Source: Embleya sp040605455 (GTDB lineage: Bacteria > Actinomycetota > Actinomycetes > Streptomycetales > Streptomycetaceae). Taken from it: 64,000 nt of DNA. Location: positions 9,085-73,084 of the forward strand of contig NZ_JBEXCV010000026.1 of assembly GCF_040605455.1 (NCBI RefSeq), in the 5' to 3' direction. Shown piece after piece: positions 16,256 to 25,041 of the stretch. The position numbers and the translations under genes are program-made. Below the pieces are notes generated by a model. The model did not search any database. It was not told where the DNA came from and saw only the letters and a program-made list of their open reading frames with translations. Positions within the stretch are counted from its first letter, which is position 1, and each line of letters opens with the position of its first letter.

Positions 16256-17125
16256 ATGGGACCAGTCATCGCGGTCACCGGAGCGAGCGGGCAGATCGGC
16301 GGCCGGGTCGCCCGCCGGCTCGCGGAAGCCGGCATGGCACAGCGCCTGGTGGGCCGGGACACGTCCCGGCTGCCCGAGTTCGACGGTGCGGTCAAGGCTC
16401 CGCCGGCGTCGTACGGCGACGGGGCGGCGGTACGGCGGGCCCTGGAGGGGGCGGACACGCTGTTCCTGGTCTCGGCCCACGAGAGCGCCGATCGGGTCCG
16501 TGAGCACATCACCGCCGTGGACGCGGCGGTCGCGGTCGGCGTCCGGCGGATCGTCTACGTGTCCTTCCAGAGTGCGGCGCCGGACGCGACCTTCACGTTC
16601 GCGCGCGACCACTGGCACACCGAGCAGCACATCCGGGACACCGGGCTGCGCCACACGTTCCTGCGCGACAGCCTGTACCTGGCCGTGCTGCCCGCCATGG
16701 TCGGCGCCGACGGGGCCATTCGCGGTCCGGGCGGGCAGGGGCGGGTCGCGGCGGTGGCGCACGACGACATCGCGGACGCGGCGGCGGCCGTACTGCTCGG
16801 CGGCGACGCGCACGACCACCTCACCTACGACCTCACCGGCCCCGAGGCGATCACCCTCGCGGAGGCGGCGGCCGTGCTGACCCGCTTCACCGGGCGACTG
16901 ATCGAGTACGTCGCGGAGTCCCGGGACGAGGCGTACGCCTCCCGCGCGCAGTACAACGCGCCGGCCTGGGAGATGGCGGGCTGGGTGACCTCGTACGAGG
17001 CGATCGCCACGGGCGAGATGGCCAAGGTCTCCACCGCGATCCCGATGCTCACCGGCCGGCCCGCGCAGAACCTGCCCGGCTACCTGACCACCCACCCGCA
17101 GGCGTGGGAGCACCTCAAGGCGTAG
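16256..17125 (+). CDS. NmrA-like NAD(P)-dependent oxidoreductase (atypical SDR)
   Basis: A 289-residue Rossmann protein with GASGQIGGRVARRL at residues 9-22 as the dinucleotide motif, typical of NmrA/QorB-like atypical short-chain reductases. The second half contains substrate-cap segments (HWHTEQHIRDTGLRHTFLRD, YDLTGPEAITLAEAA). These proteins reduce quinones or act as redox sensors. AGGAGAGG lies upstream of the chosen ATG. It stands alone on the plus strand. Confidence 0.9.
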   Translation: MGPVIAVTGASGQIGGRVARRLAEAGMAQRLVGRDTSRLPEFDGAVKAPPASYGDGAAVRRALEGADTLFLVSAHESADRVREHITAVDAAVAVGVRRIVYVSFQSAAPDATFTFARDHWHTEQHIRDTGLRHTFLRDSLYLAVLPAMVGADGAIRGPGGQGRVAAVAHDDIADAAAAVLLGGDAHDHLTYDLTGPEAITLAEAAAVLTRFTGRLIEYVAESRDEAYASRAQYNAPAWEMAGWVTSYEAIATGEMAKVSTAIPMLTGRPAQNLPGYLTTHPQAWEHLKA

Positions 17126-17218
17126 CGCCCGACGGCACCCGACGCGGACCGGCCCGGTGGCTCCCCCGACCGGCCGTGCCCGGGTGCGGCCGGCACCGGG
17201 GCCGGGTCTGCTGGGGCT

Positions 17219-17416
17219 ATGCACCCCAAACACCCGATCATCGAGCTGACCGAGCTGCTGATGCGCGAGACGGACCTGCCGCAGGATCGCGCGGGTGCCC
17301 TCGTGCAACGAATCTGGGACGCGGGCGTGGCCGAGGGCACCCGCCGGATGACGGAGGATCTCGCCGCCGCCAACCGGGAGAGCGCGGAACTGCGCCGCGC
17401 GCTCGACGACGAGTGA
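17219..17416 (+). CDS. Small hypothetical protein
   Basis: A 65-residue, mostly helical, Glu/Arg-rich protein with a hydrophobic heptad-like pattern (IIELTELLMRETDL, later RRMTEDLAAANRESAELR) that could form a short coiled coil. No membrane segment or signal is seen. The ATG lacks an obvious strong ribosome site. A 15-bp-stem terminator follows 35 nt after its stop, which supports a real transcription unit. Confidence 0.55.
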   Translation: MHPKHPIIELTELLMRETDLPQDRAGALVQRIWDAGVAEGTRRMTEDLAAANRESAELRRALDDE

Positions 17417-17451
17417 CCGTGACCCGGGACGCCCTGCCGCGCGATGCCGAA

Positions 17452-17494
17452 GGCGTGGTGTCCCGGCTCGGGGGCCGGACCGGGACACCACGCC
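17452..17494. terminator. Bidirectional terminator, 15-bp perfect stem
   Basis: Arms 17452-17466 and 17480-17494 are perfectly complementary with a 13-nt loop. It lies between a plus-strand small gene and a convergent minus-strand small gene, so it can end both transcripts. Confidence 0.75.
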
Positions 17495-17516
17495 CGCCGG
17501 TGACGCGGGCGTCGCG

Positions 17517-17705
17517 CTACAGCGGCAGCGTGTTCGGGAGCGGGTTGACGGTGTTCAGGGTGTTCAGGCCGTCCGGGTAGACGACGCTCGGGACGCCGGC
17601 GACCCGGCCCCTGTTCGGGGTCGGCTCGTGCGCGTGGGCGGCGGATGCGCCGAAGGTCACGGCGAGGGCGGTGCCGGCCGCGGCGGCGGCGATGCGCTTG
17701 ATCAT
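17517..17705 (-). CDS. Small secreted protein
   Basis: A 62-residue protein with a classical signal peptide: MIKR, a hydrophobic run of Ala/Leu/Val to about residue 22, and a likely cleavage after AHA. The mature part is only about 38 residues, ending in NTLNTVNPLPNTLPL. It has a GGGCGGGAC sequence before the ATG. This layout resembles small chaplin-like or other exported actinobacterial peptides, but no Cys or chaplin motif is present. Confidence 0.6.
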   Translation of the reverse strand: MIKRIAAAAAGTALAVTFGASAAHAHEPTPNRGRVAGVPSVVYPDGLNTLNTVNPLPNTLPL

Positions 17706-17836
17706 GTCCCGCCCAACGAGATCACGGGCACTTGGTCACCGCGTCGTGCTCACCAGGACGGCCCGGTTCACCTGTTCGGCATTCGTAGCCCGCCGCGCAC
17801 CGGGAACAGGAGCACCGACCCGGAGGAGGAATTCGG

Positions 17837-17881
17837 ATGGCGGAGCACCGGAACCGGCCGGCCGGCGGCGTGGCCCGATGA
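17837..17881 (+). CDS. Leader peptide overlapping a membrane-protein gene
   Basis: A 14-codon frame (MAEHRNRPAGGVAR) preceded by an excellent GGAGGAGGA ribosome site at the right spacing. Its stop overlaps the ATG of the next gene (ATGA). The downstream gene has no ribosome site of its own except within this frame, so ribosomes ending the leader probably re-initiate there. Confidence 0.5.
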   Translation: MAEHRNRPAGGVAR

Positions 17882-18684
17882 TCCACGACGGTCGGCTGCC
17901 GATGAGCCTGGCGTTCGCGTCGCTGCTGCTCACCTTCCTGGTGACGCGGACGATCACCCGACTGATCCGGGCCGGTCGGGGTCCTTTTCGCAACGTCAGC
18001 AGCGGCGGTGTGCACATCCATCATGTGGTGCCCGGCATCGTGCTCGCGCTGATCGGCGGCTTCCTCGCGGTCGGCACCGGCGAATACCTGGTCGCCCGGT
18101 CGGTCGCGGGTGTGGTGCTCGGGGTCGGCGCCGGGCTGGTGCTGGACGAGTTCGGGATGATCGTGCACTTGGCCGACGTGTACTGGACCGAGCAGGGGCG
18201 GATCTCGATCGAGGCCACCGTGTTGACCGTCGCCGCGGTCGGCTTGGCGGCGAGCGGGTTCGTGCCCTTCGACGCGACGCCGGAGGGCGACGCCATCGGC
18301 GATCGGGTGGCGTGGGTGGTCGTGTTGTTGCTCGACGTGGCGATGGCCGCGATCACCTTCGCCAAGGGCAAGGTCGGCACCGGCGTGATCGGCGTGTTCG
18401 TCCCGATCGTCAACATCGTCGCGGGGATCCGGCTGGCCCGACCCGGTTCGCCGTGGGCCCGGCGGTACTACCACGACAAGCCCCACAAGCTGCGTCGCGC
18501 CACCGCGCGGGCGGACCGCCGCGATGCCCGCTGGAAGCCGATCCGCCGCCGCTTCGAGGACACCATCGCGGGCCCACTGGTGGCCGCGCCCATGCCCGTG
18601 ACACCGAGGCCCGAACCACGGGGGCGACGCGAGGTCGACGGCGCGCGACACACCTGGCGCCGAGTGGGGGCCGGCGCCGGGTGA
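17878..18684 (+). CDS. Integral membrane protein of unknown function
   Basis: About 268 residues with roughly five to six membrane helices (LAFASLLLTFLVTRTITRLI; VVPGIVLALIGGFLAV; SVAGVVLGVGAGLVL; EATVLTVAAVGLAASGF; AWVVVLLLDVAMAAITF; IGVFVPIVNIVAGIRLA) and a basic cytoplasmic tail rich in Arg. A His-rich turn GGVHIHHVVPG follows the first helix and might bind a metal. Actinobacterial homologues are annotated only as membrane proteins. The start is coupled to the 14-codon leader frame. Confidence 0.8.
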   Translation: MIHDGRLPMSLAFASLLLTFLVTRTITRLIRAGRGPFRNVSSGGVHIHHVVPGIVLALIGGFLAVGTGEYLVARSVAGVVLGVGAGLVLDEFGMIVHLADVYWTEQGRISIEATVLTVAAVGLAASGFVPFDATPEGDAIGDRVAWVVVLLLDVAMAAITFAKGKVGTGVIGVFVPIVNIVAGIRLARPGSPWARRYYHDKPHKLRRATARADRRDARWKPIRRRFEDTIAGPLVAAPMPVTPRPEPRGRREVDGARHTWRRVGAGAG

Positions 18685-19053
18685 CCGCGAGTCTGCGGCA
18701 GCCGGCCTTGGGCAGGGCGGGCGGCGTCGGCGATGACGAGGGCGTCGCGCCGGCGTCGAGCACCGCGTCCCTCCCGGGATGCTCGTTTCTCCCGGCGTCA
18801 CGCCCGCGCACCGCCGGCGCGCATTCACGTTACGCGGACCAACCACCCTTGGACGGTCGGGCGTTGCGCTCGGCCCGGTGGCGGTCGGGCCTCTCGTCAG
18901 CGGTCAACCGGTGCTCCGGGCCCGGTGACAGCACCCCCGGGCCATGCGTTCGGCAAGGAGTGCAGGTCATGCCGGGCTCGGAGGTCGGGAGCCTCGTTTC
19001 AGGGCCACGGAAAGCGTATGGGGCGGTGTCGTCCAGCCGGGCGGCCTCGCCGC
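18685..19053. other. Gap between convergent genes
   Basis: About 370 nt between the plus-strand membrane gene and the minus-strand phosphatase gene. I see no coding frame with a domain and no strong long hairpin. Confidence 0.4.
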
Positions 19054-20856
19054 TTACCGGCCCGGGGGCGGCTCCGTGGCTGCGGACGTGGCGGCTGGGT
19101 GTTGTCGCGCGGCCAGGACCGCGATGTCGTCCTCCGGCTTGTCGGTGATCATGCGCGCGATCAGCGTGTCCACCAGGCGCACCAGCGGCGTCGCGGCGGA
19201 CAGCCCCACCCGGGTCAGCCGCTGGAGCGATTCGCCGATGTCCTCGCCCCGGCGCTCGATCAGGCCGTCGGTGTACATCACCAGGACCCGCTCGGGTTCG
19301 CTGCGCCGGCGCACCGAGGTGTAGCCGCCGAACCCGGTGCCCAGCGGTGGTCCCACGGGGACGTCGACGAGTTCGGCCGCGTCGCCCGGGCCGACGAGCA
19401 GCGGCGGCAGGTGGCCGGCGCTGGCGAAGGTGACCGTGCCCGCGGCCGGGTCGACCTGGACCAGCAGGCAGCTGGCCACCCGTTCGATGCCCGCCTTGGT
19501 ACTGGTGCGGTCCACCGCCGCCAGGATCTCGTGCGGCTCCAGGTCGGAGCGCGCCTGCACCCGCAGCAGCGCCCGGAACTGGCTCATCTCCACCGCGGCC
19601 TGCACGCCGTGTCCCATCACGTCGCCCACCGCGAGCAGCGTGCGACCGCCGCTGAGCGCGACCGCGTCGTACCAGTCGCCGCCCACCTCGACGCTGCTGC
19701 CTGCGGGTCGGTAGCGCGAGGCCAGCTCGATGTCCGGGTGCGGTGCGTCCGGGGCCGCCAGCAGCGCGTGCTGGAGGGCGAGCGCGATGTCGTGCTCGTG
19801 CGCGTAGCGGCGGGCGTTGTCCACGCTGAGCGCCCCGCGCCGGGCCAGGTCCCGGGCCAGCACCACGTCCTCGGTGGAGAACGACTGCGCCGTGCCGTGG
19901 CGGGCCAGGGTGACCATGCCGATCGCGCTGCCCCGGGCGACCAGCGGCAGGGCCACGATCGAATGCAGGCCGACCGAGCGGAAGATGTCGACCCGGTCGG
20001 GGCTGGACACCTCGCGGGCCAGTTCCTCGTCGCTCACCCGGTTGACCACCACCGGGCTGCGCTCGCTCAGGGCGCGCGGCACCATCGAGCCCTGTTGGTA
20101 GTCCACGTTCTCGCCGGGCCGGCGCAGGATCGCGGCCTGCTCGGCCATCCCCGGCCGGTGCGAGAGCGCGGCGCGCCACATCCGGACCATGTCCTGCGGC
20201 GCGTGCGGGGTGCCGTTGGCGCCCTCGACCGCGAACACGTCGACCGCCGCCACGTCGCCGAGCTCGGCGACGAAGAGTTCGGCCAGTTCCTCGCAGGTCT
20301 CCACCAGGTCGAGGGTGGTGCCGACCCGGGTCGCGGCCGCGTCCAGGAAGGACAGCCGACGGCGGGCCGTGTCCAGTTCCATCTGGGTGCGGTGGGACTC
20401 GGAGACCTCCAGGATGACGCCGGCCAGGCCGACCACCGCGCCGTCGTGCTCCAGGCGGTGGTAGGCGCCGTGCCACCAGCGGCGGTCCGGTGGGCCCGCG
20501 TGGGTGATCCCGGTGGAGGTGGCCTCGCGGGCCACGCCGTCGCGGAGCACCGCCCGCAGGGTCTCCTCCTGGGCGTCCACGTCCGGGAGCACCTGGCCGA
20601 TGGTCCGGCCCAGGTGCTCCTCGGCGGGGAGGCCGTTCATCCGGGCCAGCGCCGGGTTGACGTAGAGGTAGCGCAGCCCGGGGCTCATCACCGCGACCGC
20701 GGCGCGCGTGCCGTCCAAAAGGCCCTGCAACACCGCGTACGCGCCGGCCTCGCGCGGGTCGGTGCCGTTCGCCCCGACCAGGCGTGCCACCGCACCGGTC
20801 ACGGCGTCGACCTCCGGCACCGTCATCGGCGGGTCCGCATACTCGTCCAGCGCCAC
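19054..20856 (-). CDS. SpoIIE-type protein phosphatase with PAS and GAF sensor domains
   Basis: About 600 residues. Order: a PAS domain (about residues 60-150, with RYLYVNPALARMNGL and RRWWHGAYHRLEHDG), a GAF domain (about 185-350) and a PPM/SpoIIE catalytic domain (about 365-585) with GGDWYDAVAL, GDVMGHGVQAA, TDGLIE and DDIAVLAAR, the metal-binding aspartates. Such proteins dephosphorylate anti-sigma-factor antagonists in actinobacteria. The GTG at 20856 has a GGAGAGGA site; frames further upstream are poor. No anti-sigma partner is adjacent. Confidence 0.9.
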   Translation of the reverse strand: MALDEYADPPMTVPEVDAVTGAVARLVGANGTDPREAGAYAVLQGLLDGTRAAVAVMSPGLRYLYVNPALARMNGLPAEEHLGRTIGQVLPDVDAQEETLRAVLRDGVAREATSTGITHAGPPDRRWWHGAYHRLEHDGAVVGLAGVILEVSESHRTQMELDTARRRLSFLDAAATRVGTTLDLVETCEELAELFVAELGDVAAVDVFAVEGANGTPHAPQDMVRMWRAALSHRPGMAEQAAILRRPGENVDYQQGSMVPRALSERSPVVVNRVSDEELAREVSSPDRVDIFRSVGLHSIVALPLVARGSAIGMVTLARHGTAQSFSTEDVVLARDLARRGALSVDNARRYAHEHDIALALQHALLAAPDAPHPDIELASRYRPAGSSVEVGGDWYDAVALSGGRTLLAVGDVMGHGVQAAVEMSQFRALLRVQARSDLEPHEILAAVDRTSTKAGIERVASCLLVQVDPAAGTVTFASAGHLPPLLVGPGDAAELVDVPVGPPLGTGFGGYTSVRRRSEPERVLVMYTDGLIERRGEDIGESLQRLTRVGLSAATPLVRLVDTLIARMITDKPEDDIAVLAARQHPAATSAATEPPPGR

Positions 20857-20968
20857 GCCTGTCCTCTCCAGCCCCGGGTCCCGCGAGGCGCCCGGCCCCC
20901 GAAAGCCGTCCTTCGGGTCCAGTCTGGGCCACGGCAACCCGAACGCGCGAGCGGCAGGCCGCAGGGCG

Positions 20969-22324
20969 TTACACCATCGTGGCCAGGATCTCCTCGACCA
21001 TGGCCATCGTCGTACCCGGATGCAGGAACGCGAAGCGGGCCACCGTCTCACCCTCCCAACCGGTGGGTGTGACGAAACCGACCTGGCCGGCGAGCAGTCG
21101 GTGCGACCACTCCCGGTAGTCGTCGGCGCTCCACCCGGTGCGGCGGAACAGTACGGCGGACAGCTCCGGGTCGCGGATCAGTTCCAGGTGCGGGGTGGCG
21201 CGGATCAACTCCGCGCTGTCCCGGGCCAGGGTGAGCGCGGTCTCGATGGCCTCGGTGTACGCGTCGGTGCCGTGTACCGCGAGCGAGAACCACAGCGGCA
21301 GGCCGCGGGCCCGACGGGTGAGGTGGTAGGCGTAGTCGGTCGGGTTCCACTCCTCGGGCGCGTCGGTGTGCAGGACGTCGAGGTAGGAGGCGTCCTGGGT
21401 GTGCACGCCGCGGGCCAAGCCCGGGTTGCGGTACACCAGCGCGGCGCAGTCGAACGGCGCGAACAGCCACTTGTGCGGGTCGACCACGAAGGAGTCGGCC
21501 AGTTCGATCCCGTCGTAGCGGGCCCGCACGCTGGGCGCGAGCAGCCCCGCGCCGCCGTAGGCACCGTCCACGTGGAACCACAGGTCGCGCTCGCGGGCGA
21601 CCGCGCCGATGCCGGCCAGGTCGTCGATGATGCCCGCGTTGGTCGTGCCGGCGGTGGCGACCACGCCCACCACGTCGCCCGCGTCCGGATCGGCGGCCAG
21701 CGCGGCGCGCAGCGCCTCGCCGGTGAGGCGGTGGTCGGTGGTCTTCACCACGAGCGGTTCCATGCCGATGATGTGCAGCGTGTTGCCGATCGAGGAGTGC
21801 GCCTGGTCGCTGACCGCGATCCGCAGGCGGTCCCGGGCGGTGGCGCCGGTACGTCGCCGACCCATGTCCCGGGCGACCACGAGCGCGGACAGGTTGCCCG
21901 CCGAGCCGCCGCTGACGAAGCAGCCGCCGGCGCCCGCGGGCAGTCCGGCCAGGTCCGCGATCAGCCGCAGCACCTGGTTTTCGGCGGCCACCGCGCCGGC
22001 CGCCTCCAGCCAGGAGATGCCCTGGAGGGACGCGCATGAGACGACCATGTCGAACAGCAGCGCGGCCTTGGTCGGCGCGGCCGGGATGAAGGAGAGGAAG
22101 CGCGGGCTGTCGCAGGAGATGACCGCCGTCGCGAGTTGGTCGGCGTAGATCGACAGCACTTCGCCGGGGTCGTTGCCGTGCGCGCCGATCAGGCCGTCGA
22201 GCGCGCGGTCGAGCTTGTCCTTGCGCCCGGGGTGGTCCAGCGGCACCGGGTCCAGGGCGAGCCGCTCGCGCATGTAGTCGAAGACCAGGTCGGCGAGGGC
22301 GGGATCGTACCGGTGCATGCGCAT
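20969..22324 (-). CDS. PLP-dependent group II decarboxylase (aromatic amino acid type)
   Basis: About 451 residues. The PLP lysine is in DPHKWLFAPFDC, and HVDGAYGGAG carries the Asp that pairs with the pyridine nitrogen. GCFVSGGSAGNLSALVVARD binds the phosphate. This is the fold of aromatic-L-amino-acid, glutamate and tyrosine decarboxylases; the length fits. The ATG at 22324 begins MRMHRYDP, with a second ATG at 22318. No clear ribosome site is close. The Lrp-type regulator encoded upstream on the same strand may control it according to amino acid supply. The substrate cannot be told from sequence here. Confidence 0.9.
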   Translation of the reverse strand: MRMHRYDPALADLVFDYMRERLALDPVPLDHPGRKDKLDRALDGLIGAHGNDPGEVLSIYADQLATAVISCDSPRFLSFIPAAPTKAALLFDMVVSCASLQGISWLEAAGAVAAENQVLRLIADLAGLPAGAGGCFVSGGSAGNLSALVVARDMGRRRTGATARDRLRIAVSDQAHSSIGNTLHIIGMEPLVVKTTDHRLTGEALRAALAADPDAGDVVGVVATAGTTNAGIIDDLAGIGAVARERDLWFHVDGAYGGAGLLAPSVRARYDGIELADSFVVDPHKWLFAPFDCAALVYRNPGLARGVHTQDASYLDVLHTDAPEEWNPTDYAYHLTRRARGLPLWFSLAVHGTDAYTEAIETALTLARDSAELIRATPHLELIRDPELSAVLFRRTGWSADDYREWSHRLLAGQVGFVTPTGWEGETVARFAFLHPGTTMAMVEEILATMV

Positions 22325-22525
22325 GTGGGGACTCGGCAATCTCTCGGCGCGTTCGGGCGAGGCACTCGCGCAGCGTTTGGTGCCCGCGGGGGGGGCGTTT
22401 CCCGCGCGGGTGGCGTTCTCACGAAAGCCGGATGAGGGTGCCGGGTCGGTCTGCACCGGCAGCTCAAAGCCTACGTACGGGTGTGCGATCGGGCCAAGAG
22501 GTTGATCTTGCGCGCCGACGCCGAT

Positions 22526-22993
22526 CTATTGCGTCTCCACTCCCTGCCAAGCCGTTCCGTTGCGCCTGACCAGCCGGGAAAGCACGACACAGCTCTTCGA
22601 GCGCACCACGAACGGCTCTGCGGCGATCCGCTCCAGGACCTCTTCGAAGTGTTGTACGTCGGCCGCGAGCAGGTGGATCACCGCGTCGGCGTCGCCCGTG
22701 ACGGTGCTGGCGGAAACCACCTCGGGGAACTTCGCGAGCGCCTTGCCGATCTCGCTCGGCGAGGTGCGCCCGACGCAGTACAGCTCGACGAACGCCTCGG
22801 TGGTCCAGCCGAGCGCGGCGGGTTCGACGGACGCGGAGAAGCCGGTGATCACGCCGGCGGCCAGCAGCCGGTCCACCCGCCGCTTGACCGCGGACGCGGA
22901 CAGCCCGACCCGGGTGCCGATCTCGGCGTAGGTCGAGCGCGCGTCGTCGATGAGCGCAGTGATGATCCGGCTGTCCAACGGGTCCAGCGCCAT
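22526..22993 (-). CDS. Lrp/AsnC family transcriptional regulator
   Basis: A 155-residue regulator. Residues 5-60 form the AsnC winged helix (LDSRIITALIDDARSTYAEI then GLSASAVKRRVDRLLAAGVI); residues 70-150 form the RAM effector domain that binds amino acids and drives oligomerisation. AGGAGA lies upstream of the ATG. It is upstream of and in the same direction as the PLP decarboxylase, 201 nt apart, so decarboxylase control is the natural inference. Confidence 0.92.
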   Translation of the reverse strand: MALDPLDSRIITALIDDARSTYAEIGTRVGLSASAVKRRVDRLLAAGVITGFSASVEPAALGWTTEAFVELYCVGRTSPSEIGKALAKFPEVVSASTVTGDADAVIHLLAADVQHFEEVLERIAAEPFVVRSKSCVVLSRLVRRNGTAWQGVETQ

Positions 22994-23943
22994 CGATCGG
23001 GTCTCCTGGGTACGGGTCCGGCGGGGCCGGGCGGAGGGGGCACAGTGACGGTAGCCCACCAGGGCTTCGGTACCCGATTCGCGCGCCCTCGCGCCGCGCG
23101 CCGCGCGGGCACCGGGCGATGCGGCGCGGCTTTCACGGCCGCCGACGGGCCCGGCGCCCGGTACTCGCCCGCGTGGTTGTCCCACGGTAAGTACCTTCCG
23201 TTGTCCGGGAGTTCACTTCACGGACGCACCGGTGCGCATTAATCGAGGTCGGACTCGCGGCTCGGCGACCCGTGCGCGCGGAAATCGGCCGGGCCGGCGG
23301 CGCGGTGCGGGGGTGCGCTGCGGTGCGATGTGGTGCACGCGAGAGCGACGACCCGGTCACCGACCCGGGCGTCCTGGTCGAGGTGATCCGCGCGGCCGGC
23401 GACAACCTCGGCGTCCCGGCGCGGCACAGCCCGTGGGCGCCCGCCCTGACCGACGTCTCGACCTGACCGAACCGGGACACGAGGCGGGCGAGTTGCCGAT
23501 CTCGTCGAAGGGTCCGCGGGCCGCGCCGTACGCGATCGAGGAGGTGTGCGGGCTTCTGCGGCCGGCAGGTCGTGGCGAAGAAGGCCGAGCGCGGATTGTT
23601 GTCGTCCGCGCGGAATCCGGTCGACGGCGCACTGATCGGGACGAGGCTGCCGCGCGCTGGTGGGTCGGCCGGTGCCGGCCGGGCGGGGGTGGCCGGGCGG
23701 GGGTGGCCGCACCCGGGCCGGATGAGTTGACGGCGATTCAGGTGCCGATGGGTCGGCAACGGACAGCCGGTTCGATCGGCCCGGAACGGGTGGTGGTGTG
23801 GCGGCGGGGGACCGTCTGGCGTGAGGGGTCCGCTTCGTGGCGTGTACGGGCAGCTCCGCACGGGCCGCCCGCGCATAGCGTGAGGTGATCCTGGGCCCGC
23901 CGAACGCGGGCCGGGTCGGAGTACCAACAGAGGAGACGAGACG
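22994..23943. other. Long intergenic region with possible gene remnants
   Basis: About 950 nt upstream of the flavodoxin-like gene and of the Lrp gene. Open frames exist but break frequently; one plus-strand frame (23272-23466) reads VIRAAGDNLGVPARHSPWAP, faintly like the linker before an FtsK/EccC ATPase module, and another frame near 23560 reads AERGLLSSARNPVDGALIGT. No intact gene can be supported. It may hold a decayed accessory gene. Confidence 0.3.
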
Positions 23944-24546
23944 ATGAGCATCAAGGTCGCAGTGATCTACCACGACACCACGGAGTGTGTTCGGGCGCTG
24001 GCCGACGCGGTGGCGGCGGTCGCCTGGAACACCGGCGCCGAGGTGCGGTTGCGCAGGCTGCCCGAGACGACTTCGGACCGGTCACCAACCGACGCCAAGG
24101 CGGATCCACCAGCGACGGCGCGGGATCTGACCTGGGCCGACGTCGTGGTGCTCGGTGCCCCGGCCCGGGACGGCGACGTCGTCGCACTGCTGCGCCGACT
24201 CGCCGACTCGGCCATCGGTGCGGCGACCGCGTCAGCCGCGCGCGAGATGCGGGACGAGTGGGAACGCCGCACCGAACAACAGGTGTTCGGTGTCTTTGTC
24301 ACCACCCCCGTGCCCGGCACGCGGCACGGAGGGCTGATGCGCAGCTTCGGCATCGTCTACCGGCCCGCGTTCGGCGATGCGACGAACGAGCCGGAGCGCT
24401 CGGTCGCCACGCCCGCTCCCTCGCCCGAGCCTTCCGGCGGCGCCGACGACCCGGCGCTGCTTTCCTTCGACCTGGCCCGGACCCAGACCCGGCGCTGCGT
24501 CGAGATCGCGGCGGCATTGCGCGCGAAGCGGGCGTTGACGGTCTGA
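23944..24546 (+). CDS. Flavodoxin-like (WrbA-type) protein, divergent
   Basis: A 200-residue protein with GAGGAGA upstream. The order of strands matches WrbA quinone reductases: an N-terminal VAVIYH strand, GAEVRLRRLPET, DLTWADVVVLGAPARDGDV, VFGVFVTTPVPGTRHGG and FGIVYRPAFG. The FMN phosphate loop, normally Ser/Thr-rich with a glycine, reads HDTTECV, so flavin binding is uncertain. An inserted Pro/Ser-rich stretch precedes the last helix. Confidence 0.75.
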   Translation: MSIKVAVIYHDTTECVRALADAVAAVAWNTGAEVRLRRLPETTSDRSPTDAKADPPATARDLTWADVVVLGAPARDGDVVALLRRLADSAIGAATASAAREMRDEWERRTEQQVFGVFVTTPVPGTRHGGLMRSFGIVYRPAFGDATNEPERSVATPAPSPEPSGGADDPALLSFDLARTQTRRCVEIAAALRAKRALTV

Positions 24547-25041
24547 GCGCGCGGAGCGGCAGGGCGGGGGTTGCCGCGCGTTGAGTCGGATCGGGGGTCG
24601 GGGGTAGGCAGCTGCGCGGTCCCCGGAGCGGGAGGCGAAAGCCTCCCGCTCCGGGGACCGCAGGCCGGAGCGGGCACTCATGCGAGCCAGGGCGACCCGG
24701 CGGAACGTCGCACCGTGCGGCGCGGGTCCGGGGCCGGCACGCACACGGGTTCCGGGTGATCGCGGCAGTCACGGCGTGATCGGGACAACGCCAGTGGGTT
24801 GCCCATCCGGGTGGCCCTGCCGGTGTTCGGGGCTGCCACCAGCGACATCACCGGCTCCGAGCGGGTGCGGCGGATGGCCGTGGACATGGCCAATTCACGC
24901 GGAGTTCGCGATATCGGCGGGTGAAGTGGATCTTGCCGCGTGACCGGATGGTAGGTTTCCCCCGATTGTCAGCCGGTTCGACCGGATCCGGCCGCCTCAT
25001 CGGGCCTGCCGGACGGCGGCCGTGATGCGAAACGAGTCCCG
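24547..25041. other. Intergenic region with a strong terminator
   Basis: About 495 nt. The first part holds the 21-bp hairpin at 24616-24661. Between about 24770 and 24930 one plus-strand frame reads ALPVFGAATSDITGSERVRR, coding-like but without a clear start or length, possibly a fragment. The last 100 nt before 25042 are AT-richer and may hold the promoter of the lipoprotein gene. Confidence 0.4.
24616..24661. terminator. Terminator with 21-bp perfect stem and GAAA loop
   Basis: Arms 24616-24636 and 24641-24661 are perfectly complementary with a GAAA tetraloop. It lies 70 nt past the stop of the flavodoxin-like gene and is one of the strongest hairpins in the window. Stem and loop are seen directly. 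Confidence 0.85.
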
